From Callorhinus ursinus (lineage: Eukaryota > Chordata > Mammalia > Carnivora > Otariidae), in assembly GCF_003265705.1 (NCBI RefSeq), contig NW_020313285.1:19554711-19618710 (forward strand): 64,000 nucleotides of DNA. Direction: 5' to 3'. Both the position numbers and the translations under genes were made by a program. Under the pieces are notes generated by a model that had not been told where the DNA came from, ran no database searches, and saw nothing but the letters and a program-made list of their open reading frames with translations. This document shows, piece by piece, positions 35,123 to 48,000 of the stretch; the first letter of the stretch is position 1; every line of letters begins with the position of its first letter.

Positions 35123-35258
35123 TGAGGTATAGGTCCATCTTGACAAAGCTGGGGAATATGTTAATTTGGGTTAAACTCAAAATTAATGTGAGGCCCTAGA
35201 AATGATGATATTTGCTAGGATCTGACTTCGTTTTTCAGTTTTTCTTTTGAAATATTTA

Positions 35259-35466
35259 AGGGATGCTTGGGTGACTCAGTTGGTTAAGCGTCCAGCTCCT
35301 GGTTTCAGCTTGGGTCAGGATCTCAGGGTTCTGAGATTGAACCCTGTGTTGGGCTCCACGTTCAGCATGGAGTCTGCTTGGGATTCTCTACCTTTCTCTC
35401 ACTCTCCTTCTCCCCGCTCTCCTTGAGTACTCTCTCTCTCTCTCAAATGAATAAATAAAATCTCGA
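35259..35466 (+). mobile_element. CAN-SINE, forward
   Basis: The head gatgcttgggtgactcagtt ggttaagcgtccagc, then ggtcaggatctcagggttct, gttgggctccacgttcag, (TC)n and aaatgaataaataaaatctc. One of two forward CAN-SINEs. The flanks are only weakly alike. Confidence 0.92.
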
Positions 35467-36944
35467 AGGTATTTGAGAAACATTTATCTGCAGGCAAACC
35501 ATATGTGATTTTTAATCCTCTAAATAGATGACACCACTGTCCATGTGCAGAGCACTTCAGAGTCACCAGGTGGCCACTTGTACTCTATGGCAGGTTCTTT
35601 ACATCCTCACCAGGCCTATGACCCAGCAGCAGTGTCCGGGTGGTTTAACAGGTAAGAAGCCAAGGCTCAGAGAAGGTAGGTGGCTTGGCTGAGGGTCCCT
35701 GTCTAATGAGTGGCAGACCCTGAACTGGATGCCAGCTCTTTTTGACTCCCAAACACCCAGGGTTCCTCTGTCTTCCCAGGTACACAGGTCAAGCTCTCTC
35801 CCAGGGGCAAGTGAAACTTCACTGGGGTGTGTACTCCACACAAGATGGGTAAGGAAGTTCCTTAGAAGAAAACATCACCATCTGAGGTGCCTTTGTTTCT
35901 GTGGTCTCTGAACAAACTTCCCCAACCCTAAAGGAGAGAATTTCCAGGCCTGGAGAAGCTGCCTCAATGTGTATTTAGTTTGCTTTTAATAGTTCAGAGG
36001 AACAATAAAATGGATGAAATTACCACTGTGGCTCATGAGAGAGTGAATTAGAATTCCTTGCTGGTGAAGCCCATAATTCTTTTCAGTTCCCCATGTTTCC
36101 TGCCCCCGACCCTGACCATGTGTCCTGCCTTGACCACTCCCACACTTGGCCTAGACCCCAGGACCTCTAAGTGTCCAACAAGTCAGCTAGTCTGCTTCTC
36201 TTTCTCTTGCCCTCTGGCTGCCTTCAAAGCTGCTACTTCTCAGAGGCTCAGGTTCTTGTGTTCACCATACCCACTGGTTTGGGTTAGGATGTTCTCCAAT
36301 GCCTTGCCTTCCCTTCTTTTCTTGCACGATAGCACTTGAATTATCAGTGGGAAAAAAGTAGATGTCAAAGGTCAAACTTAACTGTGACCTACTTAATCAC
36401 ATTCTGATAGATCTGTAAATATAGCTGATTCCCCATCAGAGGAGACCAAATCATTTCCAAGCAGGCATGCATATGTCCATGCATGTACCTATCTGTATAT
36501 GCACTCCTTCATCCATGCACTCAGCCATCCTTCCATCCATCATCCACCCACTCATGAACTTCATGAGCCCCTGCTCATGCCAGGCCCCGTGTTAAGAGGT
36601 AGAGCGTTAACAGTGATGAAGATAGCCCTAATTCTCATGTCTAGGAGGAAAGACCCAGCCCCCCACAACACTATGGAATGAGATCTGCTATGATCACAGA
36701 AGTATAGATTACATATTCTGTCATTACCTTTGGAAGAGGGATATACAAGCATCTCTGAGTGTATATGTTTCCCTGCTTCTATATGAAATAAGTTAAACCC
36801 GCTGGAAATTTTATTAGATAAAAAGAGCAATTTCCTTAGCTCAGGATTTCTTACTGAATAGTGACTTGTTAGTTCCTAGAGGAAGCTCATCTTGTGCCTT
36901 CAAAAAGGGCCCTTTTCTATTTTGATCGTTATGTAAATCAGCGC
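35467..36944. other. Intergenic DNA, no gene seen
   Basis: Reverse MIR-like text near 35,520-35,770 (aagaagccaaggctcagaga). A degenerate CATC-rich part lies at 36,480-36,560. Otherwise unique. Confidence 0.5.
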
Positions 36945-37185
36945 TGGTGGACAGTGGAGAAAGGTCATGGAATTGGTTTATTCACGGGACTGCAGTCAGG
37001 GAATTTGAGTTCTCATCCCATCTCTGCCACTAACTTCTGTAGGATCTTGGCCATCTCTTTACCTTACCATGCCTCTATCTTTGTTTTTAATGTGGAGATT
37101 ATACTTGTTTTTGTAGTTCACAAAAGTATTATGTGGATGTGAAATGCTTGGGAATAGTTTTATAAATGCCAGGCAGTAGAGGATG
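36945..37185 (+). repeat. MIR SINE fragment
   Basis: ggacagtggagaaaggtcat, gaatttgagttctcatccca, tctttaccttaccatgcctc, tgtggatgtgaaatgc: MIR order, diverged. Confidence 0.75.
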
Positions 37186-38025
37186 TGCAGTTGGGAGAGT
37201 CTGTTGGAAGATGGGCCAAGCTCAGAGATGTGTTCAGGGCCATTAGAAACAGCAGACTTGTTGCCATAGTTAGGATGAAATATGCCAGGTTTGCCTGGAA
37301 CATCTGTGGTTCATGCCTGAAATCCTGGTGTGAGTATTAAGAGTACCCTTTTTATTTTTAAGACTGTCTTGGTTTGGAAGCTAAGTCTTATGGCCTCTTT
37401 ATCTATAGAGGATGTAAATCAGGCAGAACACGAATGTCTGCCCAAGTGGCAAAGTTCTGCTGTTATCTTTTAGGTTCATCTAATGGTGGTGGTCACAGTC
37501 TGACTAGGACCAGCCATGAAGATCAGTGCTTGATTCAAGTCGGAGGGGAGCCAGCTGCTGTCTAGGGCAATAGCCCTTTTCTCACCAGGAGGAGAACTCT
37601 TTAGTTGGTCAGGAATGTCTGCAAATGGGCCAGCTAAGCGAGGCAGTTCCCAGAAAGCCCAGCCCATTTGAGGAAGAGCAGATTTCCCCTTGGGGCCACG
37701 TGCCCCTTCTCCCCACTCTGACCTTGACTATGTGCTACAGGGCACGTGCTGAAGCATGCGGGTCTGTAATGACTGGGGGTGCAGTAGGTGAGGGAACTGC
37801 TCCATGGTGGATAGCAAACTGATCGATGGAAGTGGTAGTGGGGGGGCTAGGTCAGAGGTGGAAGTGGCCCTCTCATCTCCAGGCTGGCCATGCAAGTAGG
37901 AGAGGAAATTCCTGGGTTCTCCCTGGGATCCCAAATCCCTGATAGCTGTCAAATGTGAGGACAGTTTTTGTCCCTTGAGGGACTGGCTGCTTCCTGGGGT
38001 GGCCTGGGACACATCCTTAAATCTT

Positions 38026-38552
<527 letters not shown>

Positions 38553-38699
38553 ACATCCTTAAATCTTAACTGGAGGAAGGAGTGTGAGGGATTTTGGCCC
38601 CTTATCTGTGGATAGTGGTAGAGTTAGGATCCTACTTGAAAACAAGGACTGGCATTTTGGAAGCTGAGATTCGATCAGTACAAATTGGCATTTTCTAGA

Positions 38700-38850
38700 C
38701 ATAGAAAAAGCATGGCCCTTGAATCATGATGTGTGAGTTGTAATTTTGGCTCTGTCCCTGACCCACTGTGTGGCCTCAGACAAGTTGTACTTCCTCTCCA
38801 AGCCTGTTTTTCCATCAGTAAATTGGGGTTAGTTCTTATCCCCATGATCT
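38700..38850 (+). repeat. MIR SINE fragment
   Basis: ttgtaattttggctctgtcc, cactgtgtggcctcagacaa, tgtttttccatcagtaaatt: a 5' portion of MIR. The 206-codon frame starting at 38,733 runs through this MIR into L2 and is not a gene. Confidence 0.8.
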
Positions 38851-38924
38851 CATACTGCCTCATCTATCCCTCACTCGGGAAACAAAGGAGCTTTTGTAAA
38901 GTCATAAGGTTATTTTATTTTCTT

Positions 38925-39290
38925 ACCCAGTATGCACAGAGCACCTGTCATGGGCAGTGTGCGCTGGGTACCAGGAGAATGACAGTGATCGAGGTAGTCA
39001 TGGTCTTGGCACCTCATGGAAGGCCTGTTTCATGGGAAGAGACACATGGTGAACCAATAAATAAATGGGCAAATGAAGTAGTTGAATACCCTGTTAACTT
39101 GTATGAAGAAAACATACAGGGTTCGGAGAGAAGAATACATCTGGGTGGGGGCGGCAGGTATTTCTTAGATAAGGTGACCCAAGAGGACACATCGCTGAGG
39201 GTGACCTCTAGGCTGAGACCCGAGCCTGAGGAAACTGCTGTGCCGAGCTGCAGAAATGGGTTCCAGGCAGAGGACACAAGGCAAGCCCTC
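38925..39290 (-). repeat. L2 LINE fragment, reverse
   Basis: gtatgcacagagcacctgtc, gcagtgtgcgctgggtacca, gaaccaataaataaatgggc, aaggtgacccaagagg and ggctgagacccgagcctgag fit reverse L2. Confidence 0.65.
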
Positions 39291-40551
39291 TCACCACTCC
39301 TGCACTGGTTTAGAGATTACCTTTCCTTCCAAGGGCTGGGGGAGGGAGTCTGAGCCTGTTGGGTTAAGGATTAACTCCACCTCCAGGATAGATGATTAGA
39401 TGGAAAAAGCAAGACGCAGAACAAGGTGTCTAACTATCCTCTGTTTAAAAGGATGTGTATTTATTCATGCACGCTTGTACATTTGCAGAAATCTCTAGAA
39501 GGGTACACTAAAAATTGGTGGTTGTGCCTGAGAAGGGAGTCTGGGGGATTGGGGTAAAAGAGAGACTCACTTGTAACTGCATGTCTACTTGTATTGTTTA
39601 ATTTTTGTTTTAACCACATGCATATATTACTTTTCAATGCAAAAACCCAGTTGTTCAAAAATATGTATGCTTACTTAAAGGAAATGTTTGTAGGCCATTT
39701 GGCAACAAAAGTAAGACTGGCATATGAGGAGGGGTATGTGGAATCTTTGGTGCCAGAAAAACAAACCAGGTGTGGGACTGAGGATGCGCCTGGGCCAGCT
39801 CCAGCCTGGAGAGCCCAGGAGAGGGGGGTGACCGACCCCAGGCATCCATTCCCACAGGCTCAGAACTTCTTCCTTGGCCTCTTTCTCACTGCATGTGACA
39901 GGGGTGCCTGTTTACGTTTCTGACATTCCTACCTAAAGTGACTGTTTCTTTGAATCTGATAATTGCAGCCCCAACCCTCACATGTGTGCTGCCTCTTACC
40001 GTAATCATTTGTGTGCACTTGCAATTCTCTTCCAGGATTATGTCCCCCCAGAGCTGCTAGCATACATAGAGCTTCATGCAGTGTCAGTACTTGAGTAAGC
40101 GTGGAAGATATACATATATAAAACAAAATTCACTTGCCCGGGTAGATTATTTATTGTTTCTCTCCCACGCTCTTTCCAAGTAGGAAGGCCACTGATAACA
40201 ATAACTTTCATCATGTATTAGGATGAAATCTTCCAATAACTTCATAGGAAGCCTCTTGAATGATTGTAGAATGAGGTGTCTCAGTTAATTTAATTTTCTG
40301 TTTTACTGTCTGCTTTACTCCCGTTTTGTTATTGAAGTTCTTAAAGCATGTTTATGTTTAATTTCTTGCCTATAGGGGTAATAATTCTCCCCCTACCTGG
40401 AGTCCTTTCTCCCTGGAGCAGGTCTGACAACCACTGAATACAGGGAGAAGTTTAAAAACAGCCAAAGTGGCTCAAGGTTTATTTGTAATAATACTCTTAC
40501 TCATAAAGAAATTATTTTCTCAGAGCTTATTCTCATTTTATATATAGCTTT
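39291..40551. other. Intergenic DNA, no gene seen
   Basis: AT-rich parts at 39,430-39,700 and 40,180-40,350 resemble old LINE 3' text. No frame has a domain. Confidence 0.45.
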
Positions 40552-40568
40552 AAGAATTAGAGTTTTCT

Positions 40569-40762
40569 TTTTTTTTTTAACGATTATTTATTTATTTGAC
40601 AGAGAGAGAGAGCGAGAGCAGGAACACAAGCAGGGGGAGTGGGAGAGGGAGAAGCAGGCTTCCTGCCGAGCAGGGAGCCCGATGCGGGACTCGATCCCAG
40701 GACCCTGGGATCATGACCTGAGCGGAAGGCAGACGCTTAACTACTGAGCCACCCAGGTGCCC
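40569..40762 (-). mobile_element. CAN-SINE with 17-bp target-site duplication
   Basis: Poly-T, aacgattatttatttatttg, cagggagcccgatgcgggac, gatcatgacctgagcggaag, and the end tgagccacccaggtgccc. The flanks aagaattagagttttct (40552-40568) and aagaatgagagttttct (40763-40779) differ at one base. Confidence 0.96.
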
Positions 40763-40789
40763 AAGAATGAGAGTTTTCTAAATTAGAAG

Positions 40790-42080
40790 TCTACTAAAAC
40801 ATATGTTAAAGAGGAATAGTTAGAGACACGTGCCTTGACATCAGGAGGAAATGACAACTTAATAGCACAGAAAAGAAACATAAAAAGCAGAGCCCTGACT
40901 TCAGAAGACATAGTGTCAAGGAGACATATTCTTGTAGAGGCAAGAATGTTTGTGTGCCCCAAAACGTTACAGTAGTGGATATGCAATCAGTGATTCTGAA
41001 TCGTCAAGGAAAATTATGCTCTGAATCTTTCATTTAAAGAAGACAGAAGTCAATAAATTTTAGAAAGATTTTTGTCAGAAATAATTAACATTTAAAAATC
41101 CTGTGATGCAAAGAACGTTTAATAGGATAAGGAATACTTGTCTAAACTAACATCCAACTTTGTAGAAAATAGGGAAACAGTAGAGACTTCCCATTAAAAC
41201 CAGCAATATGATAAGAATGTTCCCTCCCACCTGACATTTAGTATGACTCTATGCAATAAGGCATGAAACCAGAAAACAGAAGGTATGGCTATTGAAGAAA
41301 CAGGTGATCATTATTTTAAAATTGTATAATTACCTTCCAAGAAAACTTAAGAGCACTAATAGAAGTATTATTAGCATTAATAAGAGTTCAGTAAGATGGC
41401 CAGGCTGCATAGACACTTTATAGTAGTTTTCCCAAGTATTAACAATAGCTAGCTGGAAATGTTTTTAGTGCAAAAGATCCTATTTTAATTTTATAAGCAT
41501 ATAAAATATCTAGGAATGAGTAAGCATTATGTTGACCCTCAGAACATTACTCAGAGTAATAATTAAAGATGAGTTGAATCAGTGGAGAAGTGTACCATGT
41601 TCATGAGTTGGAGGACTTGATCCTTTGGGATATGTGAGACACTGCTCCATAAAGACTACATGGAACAGCATACAGTTAAATTACCCTGATCCAAGTGCTA
41701 GCTTTACTACTTACCAAATGTGAAGTCCTGGTCAAATTGCTAAATATTTCTGGGCCTAGGTTTTCTCATCTCTAAGATGGTGACAATAATAATAATTGCC
41801 TCATAAGATTGTTGTGGGTTGTTATGCGGCAAGAGTGTAGAGTAGTGCCTGCTACCTAGGAATGGGTCAATAAATAGGAGCTCTTATTTTTATACTAATT
41901 CCCCTAAATGAATGTTGCAATTTATGGGAATATCAAACAAAAATCTAAAAGATGTTAGACCTAAGTGGATATTGGAATTTAATTTATTGTTTAGTACTTC
42001 ACAACAATTGGTAAGGAAGGGTTATTCCATAAATAAGCTGGGGCAATTCACCCATTACCAAAAAATTTAGCCTCTCACTC
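40790..42080 (+). repeat. Old L1 (L1M/HAL1-type) ORF2 remnant, split by a MIR
   Basis: Typical decayed L1 ORF2 text: aaaaccagcaatatgataag, ttttataagcatataaaata, tctaggaatgagtaagcat, gtaccatgttcatgagttgg. A MIR interrupts it at about 41,660-41,900. Confidence 0.75.
41660..41900 (+). repeat. MIR SINE inserted in old L1
   Basis: gtgctagctttactacttac, tcctggtcaaattgctaaat, tctcatctctaagatggtga, taataattgcctcataagat, gtgcctgctacctagg. Confidence 0.85.
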
Positions 42081-42082
42081 TG

Positions 42083-42318
42083 TATCAGTGTTTTTCAGAG
42101 TGTGGCCACAGCCATCAGATTCCTCGGAGCACTCTTAAAAGGCAGATTTTTTTTTTTTAGAGCGTGGGGGAGGGGCAGAGGGAAAGGGTGAGAGAGAACC
42201 TCAAGCAGCTGAACCCAAAGGTCAGACACTTAACCGATTGCGCCACCCAGGCATCCCTTGAAATGCAAATTTTTAAGGTTTACACTGAGATTCACATTAA
42301 AATGTGGGAACCGCTGTC
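42083..42318. repeat. MER5-type hAT remnant, split by a CAN-SINE
   Basis: The ends cagtgtttttcagagtgtgg and aaaatgtgggaaccgctg are imperfect inverted repeats, as in MER5 elements. The middle is interrupted by the truncated SINE at 42,147-42,257. Confidence 0.6.
42147..42257 (-). mobile_element. CAN-SINE with internal deletion
   Basis: Poly-T, gggggaggggcagagggaaa, then the body jumps from cctcaagcag directly to tgaacccaaagg, losing the gagcccgatg...gatcatgacc part. The end is tgcgccacccaggcatccc. About half length. Confidence 0.88.
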
Positions 42319-42439
42319 CTTTACCACACATCAGAATACATTCCAGATGAATTACTGGGATAAATGTCAACATCGCCATCTAAAACCAGAAGATAGGGAT
42401 AAGGAAATATTTACATTATCTTCCGTATTTTCAATATAA

Positions 42440-43260
42440 GATCTTTTACAGCTCAGTAAGAAAAATAGGAGTGTGCAAGAGTAAAAAGGGCAAAGGATAT
42501 GAATAACCAAACAACAAAAGAAAAAGGGAAAAGGCCAATAAGCATATGGAAAACTGCCAAATTTCACTAACACTCAAAAAATGCACATTAAAACAATAAC
42601 TTTTCATATTTCAGGAGAGAAAGTATTTTAAAAATGATAAGTGCCAGTGATGCTAAGGATACAGGTGAAATGGGCATTTTGATATTCAGGTGAGGGGATG
42701 CTAAAGCAGCTTTCTGAGATGCTTTGTATGAAAAGTCTGAAAAATATCTATACCTAGGGGCCAAGCTATTCATTTTCCATGAATTTATCTTGGGGGAGAA
42801 TCAGAGATTCATATACAGACTTATGTATGCAGGTATCTATCAAAGCATTATTTTAATAGAAAAAATTGGAAACAGCTGAAATGTCCAACAATATGGTAAC
42901 AGTTAACTCAATCATGGCTCATCCATGAGACGAATACTCTGTGGTCATTAGAAATCATGTTTTTGAAGAATCCTGTCATTAAATTACCTGAGAAAATGCT
43001 TACAATGTATTAAGTGAAAACATCAGGATACAAGCTATATAGAGAATGATTCCTTTTTTTTTATTAAAAATAATCACAGACCTAGATAAAAGATGGAAAG
43101 AAGGAAAGAAAATATACCAACATTTTAATGGTGCTTACATCTGGGTGGTTGGATTTGAGCAATTTTTATGTTCTTTATACTTTTCAGATTTTCCAGTTTT
43201 GTGCAAAACACACATGTTTGTGATGAGAAAAATGTTAGTTGAAACATAATCAAACAGATG
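42440..43260 (+). repeat. Old L1 (L1M-type) ORF2 end and 3' UTR
   Basis: Continues the L1 at 40,790: aaaggccaataagcatatgg, gcacattaaaacaata, gaaacagctgaaatgtccaa, gtgaaaacatcaggatacaa, ttttccagttttgtgc. Confidence 0.78.
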
Positions 43261-43572
43261 AGACTGGCTGAGAGATTTTGGAAAGTGAGTTATATTTTAA
43301 AAAGGTAGTAATGAGAAGACGGTGGTCCTGGATTTAATAGAGTGAATCAAGGAAGCAGAATGGATACATCAGAATCTGATTGTTTTGGAGGGGCAGTGCA
43401 GCATGAGGGTGGACAGTCGGGCTGGGGGCAGAGTGTGTGGGGCCCCCCATCCTGCAGACTACCCTGACCAGGCACGAACAAAGCCCGCACCCCTGAGGAC
43501 TCATTGAAGCATAGCAGGTGCATCGAAACATGCCACTCAGGCAAAGACATATGGTGTGTGGTCAGTTCTCTC

Positions 43573-43770
43573 TTTTTATTTGATTTTTTTATTTTAAAGA
43601 GAGAGAGAGCACAGAAGCAGGGGGAGGGGCAGAGGGAGAGAGAGAGAGTCTCAAGCAGACTCCAGGCTGAGTGCAGAGCCTGATGCAGGCTCAGTCCCAC
43701 AACCCTTAGGTCATGACCTGAGCCGAAACCAAGAATCAGACACTTAACCAGCTGAGCTGCCCAGGCACCC
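43573..43770 (-). mobile_element. CAN-SINE, reverse
   Basis: tatttgatttttttatttta, GA-rich text, gagcctgatgcaggctcagt, ggtcatgacctgagccgaaa, and the end tgagctgcccaggcaccc. More diverged than the others. Confidence 0.92.
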
Positions 43771-44125
43771 CCCTCCCCCAATTCTCCTTTTGATTCTGCT
43801 ACTTTAAAAGGAAAAGATCGCTGGTATAAAGAGTTTGCTCTTGAGATGCCCTAGGGTTGCCAATACAGTTCTCTGGCTGAGCTTTCTTTCCTCTTACTCC
43901 CTTCTAGCAGCTAGCCTAGCTCCAGGAACTTGGCTGCTTGCTGGCCCAGAACAGTGGATGGGACATTCTGGAGACAAGTGTTTCCCCGTTGGCCTGGTGC
44001 TCAAGGCCTGGGAGAGTGTAGTCTCTGTTGGCCACTCCAAAATGGATGATAGTGTCATCTGAGGATGCCAGAATGGCCAGGAACGTTGGTCTCAGGTAGG
44101 TTTGGAGGAGCAGCAGAAGGCTCAT
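43771..44125. other. Intergenic DNA, no gene seen
   Basis: Unique sequence between a SINE and a MIR. The frames at 43,835-44,125 are short and lack motifs. Confidence 0.5.
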
Positions 44126-44129
44126 GGGT

Positions 44130-44380
44130 GTTGAAGCCCTTTACACTGGGGGTCGACTCCTGCTGTGGGAACTCAAAGAAGCTGCATGACCTTGGGTGTG
44201 ACCATGTCCCTTCACTTCAGTGGTCAGCCTCAGGCCCCCCCTTTATAAATAAAGTTCCCCATTGGTAATAAGTACCTTGAGGGGCTGTGTGAGCCTTAAG
44301 TAAGCAAATGTACGCAAAGCATTTATCTCAGCCCGACACAGAGGGAGTTGCTCCATAAATCACAGTTATAATGATTTCGG
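44130..44380 (+). repeat. MIR SINE
   Basis: gggggtcgactcctgctgtg, ctgcatgaccttgggtgtga, gggctgtgtgagccttaagt, agcccgacacagagggagtt, ccataaatcacagttata. Confidence 0.75.
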
Positions 44381-47300
44381 CCTTTCTGTCTTCCTTCCCT
44401 TTCTGCTAGGCAGCATGTGGGGTATGGTGCCAGGTACTGATAAAATATACCTGGCATCTGTGCAGCAAGACTTTAGGGGCTGCAGGTTGTCATTATTATT
44501 ACTGTTGCTATGGCCTCTGCCCCTGGGCACCGAGTGAGGAGATGGCCGGACTTGCCTGTCTCATCAGCAAGGCCTGCAGCTCATGGGTCTTTGTGAGAGC
44601 AGGCTTCCTGCTGGTTCTCCGTGTCTGCCTGAGCTGCTCAGAGGATGGAGAGCAAGTGGGTGGGAGCCTTAGCGGGTGTGGTTATTCCCCGAAATGAGCA
44701 CAAAGCCTGGCTTTGCCCTCTGCCTTCCGCTTTCCAGTGTTTGCAAACTCTGCTCACAGTAACCTCCTTAACTGGGCCCTGGGGAGCTGCTGGGCAGGGT
44801 CAGGGAGTCAGCCTGACAGCCCAGGAGCCAGACCCTGTAACCACTGTGCCAGGTCCCTGATCAAGTGGAGCAGAAGTGTTGACATTTCGGTCCGCAGCGT
44901 CAAAAGGCAGGCACAGCCAACAGGGGCCACCCCCCGAGGTGGCCACGCTCGACCTGAGTGGGAGACAAAAAAGTTGTCTGTTGTGCACAGACTTTTGAAA
45001 GTGTTAGTCGTTTTGTGTTTGGCTTAGCGGATATTAGGAAAAATAAACTGCAATGAATGAGAAAAGCTCAATTTGAATAAAAGAGAGTCATTTTAATGTT
45101 AATGTGAAGAAAAATATAAAATTAATAATAATACAGATGGTAAGTGGGTGATGGCAAAAATTATGATGGGGATAAGCATTTGAGAAGTGCTAGCCCAGGG
45201 GAACTGGAATTCCATGTTGTCTTTTGTCACGTGAGTAAGCCCTTCTGATTCATCCATTTTTATGGGTTATCTTAAATGAATAGTGGCAAGGCAGGGGATC
45301 CTTTAAATTTGTCCAAACCTAGGGGAGGCTTTATCAGAAGTTACCAACTTGGTGCTTGTTAGAAGCTTGTTTGAGTCTGTAGATACATGGAAAACACAGA
45401 ATGCATTTTTGGCTGCTGTGGTTGGCTTAGCATTTTCTTGGCTGGATCAGATAATAGAGGAGATTTCTGTTCCTTTTATGTCTGCGGCCAACAGGTCAGA
45501 TATGTGGAACAGAATTGTCCATCCAGATCAGGTGGGGAAGCATGGCTGATGTGACTAAATGACATGGCTTCTCTTTCTGTGAACTGAGTTGGGGAATCTA
45601 AGTGTGCCTGGTGGAGGGCTGGTGGCACGTTCCTGAGCCCTGTCCCCATTGAGTTCCCTGTCCATTGGGGGGTGAGGAGCCTGGGGAGGTGAGGGTGGGA
45701 CCAGAAGTGGTGGTTGACCTGGTCCTTGAAGGGAAAGTGGGGAAGAGCCTTATGGGAGGAGGAGAGAGGGCAAAGGCACAGGGACTGCCAGCCGAAGAAG
45801 ACCCAGGCTGTGTGTCATGAAGATCGAGGAGCCACGAGAGCCAGATGAGGGGAGTGTAGTAGGGACAGCAGGAGATGAGGTGTGGACTGGACCCAGGAGA
45901 CTACGGTTCCCTCCTGAGAGATAAACTTGTGTAGGTTCTGGTTGCTCAGGGTCCTTCTTACCCAGCTTGGGGCTGCTCACCCTGAACCTCGGTGGGACAT
46001 GATGAGGCCCTCCAGGCAGAAGGGGCGCCCTAACCTGTACCACCCCATCCCTTCCATCTCAACCGGGGAGTTCTGCTTTAGAGCTCAGGGTTCAGTTCCC
46101 TGTCAGCGTGCATCTGATCCTAAGATGTCTGTTGGCAGACCAGCATTTTAAGGCCTTTTGGGGTGCCCCCAGGTCGAATGGGGAAAGAAGGCCATTGAGG
46201 GGAAGGCAAGAATATGGGAGATTAACCTCTGCAGACTCCCCGTCTTGTCCGAGTTGGCTGTGACAACTGCCTGGCCGGGGTCTGTCCAAGTCTCGTGGGT
46301 CAGCCTTCACTTCCCGGTGAGGGACAGGGGCTGGCAAACTCTGGACATGTGTCCGGTTCAGTAACACTACCCTGGCCACGAGAGCATGGGTCTTCCCAGG
46401 CCCCAACAATGACTTTGTCTGTATGAGCTGAGCTGCCACCCCTGGCCTTCGAGTTTCTCAACTGCCCCATCTCTTCTGGGCTTAGAAATAGCCTCCTCAG
46501 GGTCTCTCAACGTCAATGGCAGACCCTAAAACCAAGGCTAAACCTTGATGCAGAAAACCTCAAGGCTGGGTTGGAGTGGGGATAAGACCACTTGGAATTG
46601 TGAGGCTGAACTTCGGGAGCCAAGGTCTACCTGCCCTCGTCGGTCCTTTTCCATTTCTCTGATGAAAGTTTGGACAAGGTGGGTAGTAATGAGTTTATTT
46701 AACATGTCAGATTCCTGAGGCAGATGCTTGAGTATAAACAAAGCTTTTAAATACCCAGCTGTTTCTCTGCAAAGTGGGATTTCTTCCATATTTTCCTGTA
46801 AACATTCATGGGCGCGTGAGCTCTGCTTAAATGTCAGAGTTGGTTGTTCTCGGCGTTACTGGTCACTGGCTTCAAGATTCTGCAGAGCAGGCTTCCTAAT
46901 TCCTCCCTCTTGTGGATCAAACCTCTGGTGGCTCTCATCAGAATGAATTAGAGGGTGGTAGCCAAATCCATGTCACAGAGGCATCCTAAAGCCCTGAGAG
47001 GCCAGGTCAACCGTATGGTCCTGAAAAAGTTGACTTTATGGACCCATTGGGATGGGGGGCGAGGGCTCCTTGCTAGTGGGGTGAGGGAGCTGGGCAGTCA
47101 AGGGCTCAGGTGGCATTTCTCAGGCTCCCTTACCTTCTGGCTTCAGGCTGTGTTTGGTCAAGGGGAGGCACCAGTGGGAAACTGGAGGGCAAGAAACAGG
47201 CAGAAGCCAGGGTATGCCTGTCCCTCTCTGTTTAGGGCAGTGCCTAGGGCAGTGGCCACGTCTTCTCTATGGTTGCGTTTGCTACAGCCAGTGTGGCCCT

Positions 47301-47690
47301 CCGTGCTCCCAGATCTGACTGGTGGCCTTGGCTCCCAGGCTCTGGTAATGCTGTGACCTTCCAGTGGAGTCTAGCTACGGATGGTGATGTCTAGGTTGCC
47401 TCATTGTTCCCTGTCCTTGGCTACTTTGTAACTTGTTTCTTGTACTAAAACCCTTCTGGGAAAGTGCTTCCTGTTTTTTAACTGGGCCCTGGATGATCAA
47501 GGACTCTCTGTCCCTCTTCCTCATTACTTACTGTTCCTTCCTTTCTCCTGCCATCTCCATTTTGATGAGGAGTCGTCATCCAAAGAAGTGATGTCATGTG
47601 GGGCAGGGGGATGTCATCTGCTCTGTGCTTTCCTTTTGCCACTCTTGTCATGGAGAGACCTAAACAGTTATTTGTTTGCCCATCGTCTTC
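44381..47690. other. Intergenic DNA, mostly unique
   Basis: An AT-rich part lies at 45,030-45,260. L2-like purine-rich text occurs at 45,600-45,900. Frames such as 45,349-45,549 and 46,955-47,356 lack any family signal. No gene or RNA seen. Confidence 0.5.
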
Positions 47691-48000
47691 CTCCAACATT
47701 TATTGAGCACCTTTTTGCAGCAAGAAGACTCTGTGCTGATGGGGGTGGGAGCTGGGGCCTGAAATGAAGAGGCAGGCCTACCTCCCAGGAGCCTGCTGCA
47801 CACTGAGAATGTGGGGGCTTGCACTCAAGCGAGGGTAACATGGAGCACCACCCAAGGAGGGAAGTACAGGGAAGTCTGTAGCATGAGAGGCCTCCTTTGG
47901 CACAGGGAATCAGGGAGGGCTTTCAAGAGGAGGTGGCATTTGGCTGGGTTTTGAAGGAAGGGTAGGATGTGCGGAGGCGCTTATAAGGAGACATCCAGAG
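47690..48000 (-). repeat. L2 LINE fragment, reverse
   Basis: ccaacatttattgagcacct, gaggcaggcctacctcccag, cagggagggctttcaagagg, tggctgggttttgaaggaag. Confidence 0.75.

Noticed and set aside
38733..39353. A 206-codon plus-strand frame
   Set aside because: It runs through a MIR and then reverse L2 sequence, so it is a chance frame.
45349..45549. A 66-codon frame with a hydrophobic segment (AAVVGLAFSWL)
   Set aside because: Short, with no homologue recognised and no neighbouring exon; a chance frame is more likely.
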